DNA from: Bacteroidales bacterium
GTDB lineage: Bacteria; Bacteroidota; Bacteroidia; Bacteroidales; F082
Direction of reading: 5' to 3'
DNA: 64,000 nt
NCBI GenBank assembly: GCA_028277395.1
Contig: JANQGJ010000003.1
Location: 19,422 to 83,421, forward strand
Each line of letters starts with the position of its first letter. The stretch's first letter is position 1. The notes beneath the pieces are model-generated. The model was not told where the DNA came from. It saw nothing but the letters and a program-made list of their open reading frames with translations, and did no database searches. Shown piece by piece: positions 45,771 through 54,069 of this stretch. Position numbers and translations under genes: made by a program.

Positions 45771-48197
45771 ATGAAGCACTATTTAAAATTCGCAATTGGA
45801 AATATCAGGAATAACAGGATATTTTCTATTATAAATATAATAAACCTGATAGTAGGGTTTACAGCTTTTATTCTAATAGCGTTTTGGATAAAGTATGAGC
45901 TTAGTTATGATAATTTTCACCCTTATGCCAACAGAACCTACAGGGTTGCCTTCAAAGGAGTTGCAATAAATGAGGAAACAAATGATGCTACAACGGCGAA
46001 AGTGATAAACGAAGTTCTGTCAAATGACTTTGCAGAAGTAGATATTGCAACAATTACCATGAATTTTAATGAGGCAATGCTGGCAAAAGATGACGGTACT
46101 GCTTTCATGGTAAAACTTTCCGGTGTTAATCCCAATTTCTTTGATGTTTTCAATGTGAAGGTGTTAAAAGGTGATTTAAATGAATTACTTAATCCAAATA
46201 CAGCATTTATTACACAGGAAATGGCTGTAAAATATTTTGGCGATAATGATCCCACCGGTGAAGTAATTTCCACGGGTATGGACAGGGAATATAAAAGATT
46301 TACCATTGCCGGGATTATCAGCAGTATGCCTGAAAATTCACATTTTGAATATGATATGCTATACTCCAATGCTTCACAATCGTGGTATAACATGAACAAT
46401 AATAATTGGTTAAATACCGGGTTTCATAACTATGTTGTTTTAAAACCCGGGACTGATATTATTGAGTTTGAGGAAAAATTCAATGAACTTGCACTCAGGA
46501 ATATTGCACCAATAATAAAACGCTGGCAAAACATCTCACTCGAAGAGTGGTTCTCAAAAGGTAACAGTGTCAGGTTTGTGTTTCACCCGTTACAAAAAAT
46601 TCATCTGACACCTTCATTTGATAATGAGTACAAGCAAAGTGGTAATATGATATATATTTATATTTTCCTCATTGCCGGTTTACTGATACTTTTGATATCG
46701 GTTATTAATTTCAGTAACCTGTCAACGGTAAAATCAATAAGCAGATCAAAGGAAGTAGGAGTGCGAAAGACATTTGGATCTGGAAGAAGGCCTCTGATTA
46801 CTCAATTTTTACTTGAAAGTATCTTACTATGTATAATAGCCCTTGGTTTCTCTGTTCTGCTGATTGCTTTCATAGCTCCGTATTACCGGAATTTTACAGG
46901 AATTAATATATGGTCTCCCGAAAGTCTGGACTGGTGGGTATATCCGGCCATGTTATTAATTGCAATAATTTCAGGCGTTCTGGCAGGATCATTTCCGGCA
47001 TTCTTTATTTCAAAGCAATCACCTGTTACAGCACTATCATTTTCTGCAAAGATCAAACTTCATGGTATTAAATTCAGAGACATACTTGTTATAACTCAAT
47101 TTGTGATCAGTATACTGGTTATTATCGGGGCGTTTGTTATAACCGATCAGCTTAACTTTTTGCAAAACAAGAATCTGGGTTTTAAAAAAAACAATGTCGT
47201 TATAATCAGGGGTACGGAGAACATCTCATGGGATAAGACTAAGCTTTTAAATGAAGAATTAAAGAAAATACCAGGAGTTATACAATCTTCATCATCTCAC
47301 TTCATTCCAAACCGTGATTGTGATTTCAGAACCTACAACGTTGAAAAATTGAATGGTATTGAAAAGGTAATTATGGATATTCTGCCTTGTGATCATAACT
47401 ATCGGAATGTATATAGATTCGAGTTGCTGGAGGGCAGGTTTTTTGATGATTCCTTTTCGAAGGATGCAAGAAAAATTGTAATAAATGAAAAAGCTGCAAA
47501 GTCTCTGGGTGATGGATCAGTTTTAGGTAAGATCCTAACAAGGCATGAGGTTGAATATGAAGTAATAGGAGTGGTTAAAGATTTTTATTACAGTTCAAGG
47601 TATTCAGAAATATCACCACTGGGTATGGTTCAACTGCCCGATGTAAATATGTTTTGGAATCCATTATTCTGTTCAGTGTTAATTGACGGTGAAAATACAG
47701 TTGCAACTGTTCAGGAAATTGAAGAGTTGTGGGGTAATATCTCACCAGGAACAGAATTTTCATATTCTTTTTTCGATAATGATTATGATTATATGTACAA
47801 ACAGGAAATGCATACCAGTACTTTGTTTATAATATTTTCAATAATAGCAATTAGCTTATCATGTTTTGGATTATTCGGTTTTGTAAAGTACATAGTTCAG
47901 TCGAGAGCAAAGGAAGTGGGAATCAGGAAGGTAAATGGTGCCGGTAACGGATCAATATTTATGATGCTCTCACATTACTTTGTTCGTCCTGTAACATTGG
48001 CGATGCTAATGGCATTTCCTATAGCATACTACTCAATACGGGAATGGTTAACAAATTTCGCCTACAAGATTGATATTGGTATTAGTTATTTCCTGATTGC
48101 CGGATCGTTAACCATGATAATCGTTTATATTTCTGTAGGATTTTTAGCATATAAAGCTGCAATAAAAAATCCGGTTGACTCGCTAAGGTATGAGTAA
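45771..48197 (+). CDS. FtsX/MacB-type ABC permease, copy 5
   Basis: 808 residues, the longest copy. N-terminal FKFAIGNIRNNRIFSIINIINLIVGFTAFILIAFWIKYELSYDNFH-type start, coupling motifs SKEVGVRKTFGSGRRPLITQFLLESI and KEVGIRKVNGAGNGSIFMMLSHYF, tail AIKNPVDSLRYE. Last gene of the operon; the stop is 25 bp from the convergent metallo-beta-lactamase stop. No strong terminator hairpin is seen between them. Confidence 0.92.
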   Translation: MKHYLKFAIGNIRNNRIFSIINIINLIVGFTAFILIAFWIKYELSYDNFHPYANRTYRVAFKGVAINEETNDATTAKVINEVLSNDFAEVDIATITMNFNEAMLAKDDGTAFMVKLSGVNPNFFDVFNVKVLKGDLNELLNPNTAFITQEMAVKYFGDNDPTGEVISTGMDREYKRFTIAGIISSMPENSHFEYDMLYSNASQSWYNMNNNNWLNTGFHNYVVLKPGTDIIEFEEKFNELALRNIAPIIKRWQNISLEEWFSKGNSVRFVFHPLQKIHLTPSFDNEYKQSGNMIYIYIFLIAGLLILLISVINFSNLSTVKSISRSKEVGVRKTFGSGRRPLITQFLLESILLCIIALGFSVLLIAFIAPYYRNFTGINIWSPESLDWWVYPAMLLIAIISGVLAGSFPAFFISKQSPVTALSFSAKIKLHGIKFRDILVITQFVISILVIIGAFVITDQLNFLQNKNLGFKKNNVVIIRGTENISWDKTKLLNEELKKIPGVIQSSSSHFIPNRDCDFRTYNVEKLNGIEKVIMDILPCDHNYRNVYRFELLEGRFFDDSFSKDARKIVINEKAAKSLGDGSVLGKILTRHEVEYEVIGVVKDFYYSSRYSEISPLGMVQLPDVNMFWNPLFCSVLIDGENTVATVQEIEELWGNISPGTEFSYSFFDNDYDYMYKQEMHTSTLFIIFSIIAISLSCFGLFGFVKYIVQSRAKEVGIRKVNGAGNGSIFMMLSHYFVRPVTLAMLMAFPIAYYSIREWLTNFAYKIDIGISYFLIAGSLTMIIVYISVGFLAYKAAIKNPVDSLRYE

Positions 48198-48221
48198 AAG
48201 GATCAGGGCTAACACAGTACC

Positions 48222-48962
48222 TTAATTGTGTTCTTCAACCAGGGTAATTGTATTCATCAGTAGTTCAGGACCACCTGGTTCACCATGACCCGGGATTACA
48301 GTTTCAACATCAGGGAACCTGTTAATTACGGTGTGAACTGACTGTTTCCAGTTACTTAAATCTGCATCAGCTATATTACCAAGGTTAGTTGAACCCATAG
48401 CTTTTATAAGACATCCTCCGAAAAGTAAATTGTACTCACGAATGTAAACAACAATATTATCGGTTGTATGTCCTCCTCCGGGGTAATAACAATAAACGTT
48501 TAGTCCGTTTAAATCAAAATCAAATGACTTATCAAAGGTAATACGAGGTTTTGTATAACCCAGTTCATCACATTTTTCTCCTGTAAGTGTGTTACCAACT
48601 GATTGTATGTTTTTACTGTGAACAAAATCCAGACCACCTAAACAATCATTATGATAATGACCAACAATAACCATCTCAAAGGTAGTATTCAACGTGCCTG
48701 ATATATAATCTGTTAACAATTGTGTTTTTGCATTATCCATCGGAGTATCAATCATGATTGCCTTACCGTTTTTTATAACAAGTAATCCGTTTGAACTGAT
48801 CCTTCCGTAATCGTCAAATGTATCGAAAGTTTTGTGGATAAAAACTGAATCGCCAAGATGGATCAGTTGTATATCATTGTTGATGGTTATAATTTCATTA
48901 TTTTGCGCGAAAATTTGTGTAAAGCAGGTGAATAACAGAAGAATTGTAATTAAGGTTCTCAT
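48222..48962 (-). CDS. Subclass B1 metallo-beta-lactamase, CcrA-like
   Basis: 246 residues. Signal peptide 1-19 (LITILLLFTCFTQIFAQ). All six zinc ligands of subclass B1 are present: His-x-His-x-Asp in VGHYHNDCLGGLDF, His in YPGGGHTTDNIVVYI, Cys in LLFGGCLIKAMGSTNLGNIADAD, and His in VIPGHGEPGG. The DCxGGL, GGGHxTDNIVV, LFGGC and GNIxDAD stretches recall CcrA of Bacteroides. It should act in the periplasm on beta-lactams, including carbapenems if it behaves like its relatives. It is convergent with the FtsX operon and divergent from the BNR-repeat gene. No mobile element is adjacent. Substrate range is not provable here. Confidence 0.92.
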   Translation of the reverse strand: MRTLITILLLFTCFTQIFAQNNEIITINNDIQLIHLGDSVFIHKTFDTFDDYGRISSNGLLVIKNGKAIMIDTPMDNAKTQLLTDYISGTLNTTFEMVIVGHYHNDCLGGLDFVHSKNIQSVGNTLTGEKCDELGYTKPRITFDKSFDFDLNGLNVYCYYPGGGHTTDNIVVYIREYNLLFGGCLIKAMGSTNLGNIADADLSNWKQSVHTVINRFPDVETVIPGHGEPGGPELLMNTITLVEEHN

Positions 48963-49123
48963 TTTAACTATGCTTTTTTTTTAACCAATTATTGATCGCA
49001 TAAAGATAGATAATAATTTCAGTTGTAATAAAAAATGAAATAAACAAGACTAATTAGTTTTATTGATCGTTTTCATACAACTAACTGATATTAAAAATGT
49101 CTTAGTTACTAATCTATATCTTA

Positions 49124-50701
49124 ATGAAACTCACAAGGATGTTGAAATACTTTACTACATTTTACCTGGTAATTATAAGTTTACTATTAAATGCACAGGA
49201 TGAAATATTGAATGATGCCGAATATCCCGAGGCTGAATTCCATGTTGCCATGAATCCATTGGATACTAATAATATCATATTAGCTACAATGCATGGTTTT
49301 AATGATGAAGAGACCAACAAGATTATTATATACTACACCAATGATTATGGAAATACTTGGAACATAAGCGATTATAATGGTATCCCGGATACCGGTAATT
49401 ATGATGGTTCGGGTGATCCTGTATTGGCATTCAATAACCAGGGGACGGCATATTTTGTTAACCTTTCAATTAGTGAACTTACATGGGTTAATACATTGGC
49501 CTCAAAATCGGTAGACGGAGGCGCAACCTGGGATTTTATTGATGTTGTGAAAGCAGGCTTTACAGACAAACCATGGATGACCATTGACAGGAGCAATACC
49601 TCACAATATAACGGAAATATATATATTCAGTTTGTTGAAGACAACATAAAAATGTTCACATTTGACAATCAATTTAACCTCTTGCATTCTGCTGTAGTCC
49701 CCAGGGGAGAACACCTGCCATCTGTAGCAACAAATGCAAACGGGAATATATATTGCAGTGGTGTTGGTATGGGTAACCCCAATCGTGTTTTTGTATCGAA
49801 ATCAACTGACGGCGGAGAAACTTTCGATGGTTACACAGAAGTAGTTAGTTTTCCTGATTATACCTTCAATGCACCCAATATATCCAACCGGTTTCAGCCT
49901 ACTGTTTATCTGGCAGTGGATAATTCGGGAGGTACTTTCGATGGACGACTTTATCTGAGTTACACTGCATCAGAAGAAGTAAATGAAGATTATTTTGATG
50001 TGTTTCTTACTTATTCTGATGATGAGGGTGATACATGGAGTATTCCAAAGGTTGTAAACTCAAACAATGTATCCATGGTAGATCAGTTTTATTCAAGCTT
50101 ATATGTAAATGATGAAGGAGTACTAATATTAGACTGGTACGACAGGGCTAATTATGATCCTGGTGAGAAAATGACCGATTTTTTTATGGGAATAAGTAAA
50201 GATGGTGGAGAAACATTTACTGAAATTCAGTTGAACTCTGTTTCTTCCGATTTCAATCATGTAATACCGGCAGGAAATTATTTTGGTATTGGAGAGTACC
50301 ATCAGTTGGTTGCGACAGAAAATACAGCAATTTCTTTCTGGTCCGACGGAAGAACAAATGACGGGGATCTGAATATTTATATGGCTAAAGTCAGCTTAAG
50401 TGATACAATAACTTCAGTTGATGAATTGTCTGTAATTACTGACAAAATCTCCATAGAAGCAATATATCCGCAACCTGTAGCCAGCAGTTTTAGACTGAAG
50501 TTTTCAGTAAGGGAAAAAACGAAACTATCGTATAAAATAATTGATAACAGTGGTGGTGTTGTTTATGAGAGCAGTGGTAATTTGTATTCACCCGGAGAAC
50601 ACACTCTACCTGTTGTTTGTAACATACCTTCAGGTTTACATCATATGATTGTTGTATCTGATAATGGTTTTCTAAAATCCATGAAATTTATAAAAAAATA
50701 A
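49124..50701 (+). CDS. BNR/Asp-box repeat exo-sialidase-like protein with T9SS sorting domain
   Basis: 525 residues. Signal peptide 1-24 (ends LLLNAQ). Four Asp-box motifs (SxDxGxxW/F) are visible: YTNDYGNTWNI, SKSVDGGATWDF, SKSTDGGETFDG and YSDDEGDTWSI, plus SKDGGETFTE. They indicate a six-bladed propeller of the sialidase/glycosidase superfamily. The last ~80 residues (EAIYPQPVASSFRLKF ... MKFIKK) are a type A T9SS domain. Sialidase catalytic arginines could not be assigned, so it may be a non-enzymatic propeller. A lipoprotein gene follows after 3 bp. Confidence 0.88.
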   Translation: MKLTRMLKYFTTFYLVIISLLLNAQDEILNDAEYPEAEFHVAMNPLDTNNIILATMHGFNDEETNKIIIYYTNDYGNTWNISDYNGIPDTGNYDGSGDPVLAFNNQGTAYFVNLSISELTWVNTLASKSVDGGATWDFIDVVKAGFTDKPWMTIDRSNTSQYNGNIYIQFVEDNIKMFTFDNQFNLLHSAVVPRGEHLPSVATNANGNIYCSGVGMGNPNRVFVSKSTDGGETFDGYTEVVSFPDYTFNAPNISNRFQPTVYLAVDNSGGTFDGRLYLSYTASEEVNEDYFDVFLTYSDDEGDTWSIPKVVNSNNVSMVDQFYSSLYVNDEGVLILDWYDRANYDPGEKMTDFFMGISKDGGETFTEIQLNSVSSDFNHVIPAGNYFGIGEYHQLVATENTAISFWSDGRTNDGDLNIYMAKVSLSDTITSVDELSVITDKISIEAIYPQPVASSFRLKFSVREKTKLSYKIIDNSGGVVYESSGNLYSPGEHTLPVVCNIPSGLHHMIVVSDNGFLKSMKFIKK

Positions 50702-50704
50702 TCC

Positions 50705-51115
50705 ATGAGATTTTGTCTGTTTGCGGGTCTGATTTTAATACTAGTGACTGGCTGTACAGGCACCAGGGTAGGAGGAGACAGCAACAGAGATCATAATATC
50801 GACCTTGTTGCCAAAGACTATTTTGAAGGTAGCTATGCCGTAAAAACCAATAACAGTAACACTTTTACAATTGTTTATAAGAATTATAAGATGTTTAACG
50901 AGTTGTTGCCTGATATTCACTACATATTGATTGAAAACCGTAGCAATGAAGTTATTTTTAAAGATGAATTAAAAGCAGGCAATGTTAGCTGGTATTCGGA
51001 TAACGAAGTAGTAGCAATTGAAAGGAACCTTGAAGTGAGGAATGAAGGAGACCCAAATCGTAGAAAATACCTTTTTAATGTAATAACAAAACAGAAGAAG
51101 TTTGTTGATTACTGA
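50705..51115 (+). CDS. Small lipoprotein of unknown function
   Basis: 136 residues. The N-terminus is a lipoprotein signal peptide with lipobox VTGC at residues ~14-17 (LILVTGCTGTRVGGD). The mature part is a beta-rich domain with no recognised family; KANNSNTFTIVYKNYKMF-like and VISWYSDNEVVAIER-like segments suggest a small beta-sandwich. It starts 3 bp after the propeller gene, so the two are co-translated and may act together at the cell surface. Confidence 0.75.
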   Translation: MRFCLFAGLILILVTGCTGTRVGGDSNRDHNIDLVAKDYFEGSYAVKTNNSNTFTIVYKNYKMFNELLPDIHYILIENRSNEVIFKDELKAGNVSWYSDNEVVAIERNLEVRNEGDPNRRKYLFNVITKQKKFVDY

Positions 51116-51166
51116 GACTAACTGTTTGTAATTTAGTGATATAATTATGTAGTCGCTTGGTGAATT

Positions 51167-51505
51167 CTAGATTATATCCAGTTCTTTCAATAGCGAAAAG
51201 GCATACCTGGCAGTAGGGTAGGTAACAGAACCTCCTCCAATTACCCCAATTTTTATGGCTTCAATAATTTCATCTTTCGAGGCTTTTTGGGCAATACATC
51301 CCTGTATATGATACAATACACATTCATCACATTTTGTTAATACTGAAATTGATAATCCCGTTAGTTCTTTGTACTTTTTCGGAATTGCACCATCGGCATA
51401 GGCTGCATTATCTAAACTACCAAACATGCTAAAAAACTCATCATTCTCATTCATCACAGCATTCAGTTGATTCCTTTTGTTATTTAAATTTTTAATATCA
51501 ATCAT
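51167..51505 (-). CDS. AhpD-like carboxymuconolactone decarboxylase family protein
   Basis: 112 residues, a single CMD domain. KCDECVLYHIQGCIAQKASKDEIIEAIKIG holds the redox CxxC and the downstream His of the AhpD group (CxxCxxxH). The C-terminal GGGSVTYPTARYAFSLL is typical of short CMD proteins. A thiol-based peroxidase or disulfide-exchange role is likely. It lies 22 bp downstream of the PAS kinase gene on the same strand. Confidence 0.88.
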   Translation of the reverse strand: MIDIKNLNNKRNQLNAVMNENDEFFSMFGSLDNAAYADGAIPKKYKELTGLSISVLTKCDECVLYHIQGCIAQKASKDEIIEAIKIGVIGGGSVTYPTARYAFSLLKELDII

Positions 51506-51527
51506 TTACATGATAATTATAATATAA

Positions 51528-53399
51528 TTACTTTACTGGAAGAAATATGGTAAAAGTACTACCTTCTTCCCGTTTACTTTCAATGTTTATCCTTCCGTCA
51601 TTCTTTTCAATAAACTCTTTACACAAAATTAATCCGAGTCCGGTACCTTCTTCATTCATCGTACCCATTGTTGATTTACTTTTTTCAACTTTAAAGAGGT
51701 TATTAATTTGTTCGTCGGTCATTCCCACGCCGGTGTCGGTTATTTTCAATTCATCAAATCCATTTTTTCTTTCATGTGATATTTCTATTCTACCATTAAC
51801 CGGGGTAAATTTTATTGCATTGCTTATTAAATTTCCAAGTATGGTAGTAAATGTGTACTTGTCTGCAAATATAATCTGGTTGTCAGAAATGCTAATGTCA
51901 AAGGTTATTTTCTTTTTACGTGAATTAGGTGAGTATGGTGCAGAACTTTCCAGTATAATCTTTTTTAGCTTTAATTGTGTTTTGTGTATTAATATTCTGT
52001 CCTGTTGCGATAATGCCCAGGCCAACAGATTCTCCAATAATGAATACGTAGTTTTGGTGGATGCATATATTTCTTTTATGTATTCATATATTGTCTCCTG
52101 TTTGAGAGTTTTCATCGTTGAGGATAATATTTCAGAATATCCCATTATTATGCTAAACGGATTTTTGAGATCATGGGCAAGTATGGAGAAAAATTTGTCC
52201 TTGGTGGAAACCGCTTCTCTGAGTTTTTTGTCGGACATGATCAACTCATCATTTTGTTTTTTTAATATTTCGGAAACATCATTTAGTTCATTCTCAAGTT
52301 TCTTTCGTTCAGTAATATCAATTATTGATGCAAGCACCAGCATCTCTTCGTCTGATTTTATTGGGTTTAATCCTATTTCTGCCGGAAACTCGGTGCCATC
52401 TTTACGTAGTGCATAAAGATCCCGTCCTGCACCCATACCCCTGGTTTTGGGATCAGATAGATAATCTGAGCGACTTGCCACATGACAATTTTTATACCGC
52501 CTGGGTATCAGGATTTCGAGTTTCTGACCTTTAAGCTCGTCTTTTGAGTAGCCAAACAGCGTTTCTGTACGTTTGTTTATGGTTGTAATGTATCCCGATG
52601 AATTCACAAGTACGATTGCGTTTGGTATAGAGTCAACAAGTAACCGGAATTGTGCTTCTGACCGCATTCTCTGGCTTACATCTCTTGCTGTAGCATATAA
52701 TTTCCCCGAATCAGGGTCTGGTGCCGATGTCCATTCAAACCACAGATAATCCCCTTTTTTGGTTCTGTATCTGTTTATGAAGCTAAGTGTTACTTTACCT
52801 TTTTCGAGCTTACTGATTTCGTTTAACGTAGCTTGTAAATCCTCAGGATGAATATAGTCGAGAAATTTATTTTTGAGCAGTTCTTCTTCAGAATAACCGA
52901 GCAACCTGGTAAACTGCTCATTTATAACCTCAAAATAACCCTCTGTATTAGCTATGCAGGTAAGATCGTGCGTATGATTAAAAAAATATTTGTATTGAAC
53001 CAGTTCCTTTTCAATTTTCTTTCTTTCTGAAATATCTTTGATTGTAGCAATTACCACAGTATTATTTTCGATCTCAAAAGGACTGAGTCTTATTTCTACT
53101 GGAACTATGGTGCCGTCTTTGCATAAACCAATCTGTTCATTGGTGATACCCATTTTTCTATCAACCGGATTTTCAAAAAACTGTTTAATGCTGGAACTAT
53201 GAACCTTTTTATTTTCTTTGGGTATCAATATACTGATATTTTTTCCCACAAGCTCTTCACAATCGTATTTAAATAATTTGCCGGTAGCGCTGTTCACTTT
53301 AATTATTTCTCCTGATTCGTTAACCAGTACGACAGCTTCCCTGAGTATTTCTATCAATTGATTAACAGATAACTCATCAACCACTGATCTTTCATTCAT
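51528..53399 (-). CDS. Cytosolic multi-PAS sensor histidine kinase
   Basis: About 623 residues from the ATG at 53399; an in-frame ATG at 53441 would add 14 residues. No membrane helix. Three PAS domains (starting EILREAVVLVNESGEII, KYFFNHTHDLTCIANTEGYF, and RLLVDSIPNAIVLVNSSGYI; each with its PAC motif) and a coiled coil lead to HisKA with FFSILAHDLKNPFSIIMGYSEIL. The HATPase domain has LISNAIKFTP, DTGVGMTDEQ and EGTGLGLILCKEFI. PAS 1 and 3 share the GxxxxxLIPxxYKxxH-type motif known from FixL-like sensors. It has no adjacent response regulator. A TATATTTG box lies at 53539-53546 upstream. Confidence 0.92.
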   Translation of the reverse strand: MNERSVVDELSVNQLIEILREAVVLVNESGEIIKVNSATGKLFKYDCEELVGKNISILIPKENKKVHSSSIKQFFENPVDRKMGITNEQIGLCKDGTIVPVEIRLSPFEIENNTVVIATIKDISERKKIEKELVQYKYFFNHTHDLTCIANTEGYFEVINEQFTRLLGYSEEELLKNKFLDYIHPEDLQATLNEISKLEKGKVTLSFINRYRTKKGDYLWFEWTSAPDPDSGKLYATARDVSQRMRSEAQFRLLVDSIPNAIVLVNSSGYITTINKRTETLFGYSKDELKGQKLEILIPRRYKNCHVASRSDYLSDPKTRGMGAGRDLYALRKDGTEFPAEIGLNPIKSDEEMLVLASIIDITERKKLENELNDVSEILKKQNDELIMSDKKLREAVSTKDKFFSILAHDLKNPFSIIMGYSEILSSTMKTLKQETIYEYIKEIYASTKTTYSLLENLLAWALSQQDRILIHKTQLKLKKIILESSAPYSPNSRKKKITFDISISDNQIIFADKYTFTTILGNLISNAIKFTPVNGRIEISHERKNGFDELKITDTGVGMTDEQINNLFKVEKSKSTMGTMNEEGTGLGLILCKEFIEKNDGRINIESKREEGSTFTIFLPVK

Positions 53400-53538
53400 A
53401 ATATAGTTTTTAGTGGTGAAGTTTCCAATAACAATACTCAATTGAACAATCCCAAGGTGGATTAAGTTGTATTCATTAATTAACCGGTTTTAATGGTCTT
53501 GTTCTATTGTTTTTCTGTAATTGTCATTTTTCAATACT

Positions 53539-53546
53539 CAAATATA
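53539..53546 (-). promoter_or_regulatory. Candidate -7 element of the PAS kinase gene
   Basis: TATATTTG on the minus strand fits TAnnTTTG. No TTTG stands at the -33 spacing. The leader to the ATG at 53399 would be about 130 nt. Confidence 0.3.
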
Positions 53547-53562
53547 GTAATTATTACCTATT

Positions 53563-53727
53563 TTATTGAAAATAATCGGAATAAGGTTCACAATCATTAA
53601 AATACAGTTTAGGAGTCATGCCTGCAAGTTTCAAAAAATCGTTACTTATATGAGCCTGGTCGTAATATCCACACTGGCATGTCAATGCAGTCAGACTTGC
53701 TGATCTATCAATGGATTTCCAAACTCC
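53563..53727 (-). pseudogene. Relic of an AraC-family regulator (3' end only)
   Basis: 54 in-frame codons and a TAA, reading GVWKSIDRSASLTALTCQ ... CGYYDQAHISNDFLKLAG ... MTPKLYFN. This is the second helix-turn-helix of AraC/XylS proteins (CGYxDQxHxxxxFxxxxGxTP). No start codon and no N-terminal part remain; upstream, the sequence passes directly into a tandem repeat. The rest of the gene was evidently lost, with the repeat at the breakpoint. It lies just upstream of the PAS kinase gene. Confidence 0.82.
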
Positions 53728-53955
53728 TCCTCGATTAAAGGAGTGTATCGAGGATGTTTTTTATATTAGCATTTGCAATGCGGATTTGATTTCTGTTTGA
53801 TTGTGTGATTGTTCTATTGTTAGATTGTTCGATTGCTCGATCAAACTCGTCCTCGATTAACGGAGTGTATCGAGGATGTTTTTTACATTGGCATTTGCAA
53901 TGCGGATTTGATTTCTGTTTGATTGTTCGATTGTTCTATTGTTCAACTGCTCGAT
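53720..53955. repeat. 122-bp tandem duplication with internal hairpins
   Basis: Two copies (53720-53841 and 53842 to ~53955) start with CAAACTC and share TCCTCGATTA, GGAGTGTATCGAGGATG and GCATTTGCAATGCGGATTTG. Each holds stems CCTCGAT/ATCGAGG and GCATT/AATGC. The 3' half of each is a degenerate GATTGTTC-type microsatellite and the second copy is about 8 bp shorter. The remaining bases up to 54069 hold no gene. Confidence 0.85.
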
Positions 53956-54069
53956 TGTTATTAATGGTCCGGCAAACACTTCCTGTCATAAGTTTATTAT
54001 TTGTGCAAACCTATTTTATGACAATACGTCCATTTACAGCTTCTATCATCTTCAAATTTTCAAATCACA

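Noticed and set aside
51547..52416. Plus-strand open frame of 289 codons opposite the PAS kinase gene
   Set aside because: It is antisense to conserved PAS and kinase motifs and its translation shows a Ser-rich, non-protein-like composition.
53720..53955. Repeat region as a CRISPR array
   Set aside because: Only two 122-bp copies, no short direct repeats with unique spacers and no cas genes.
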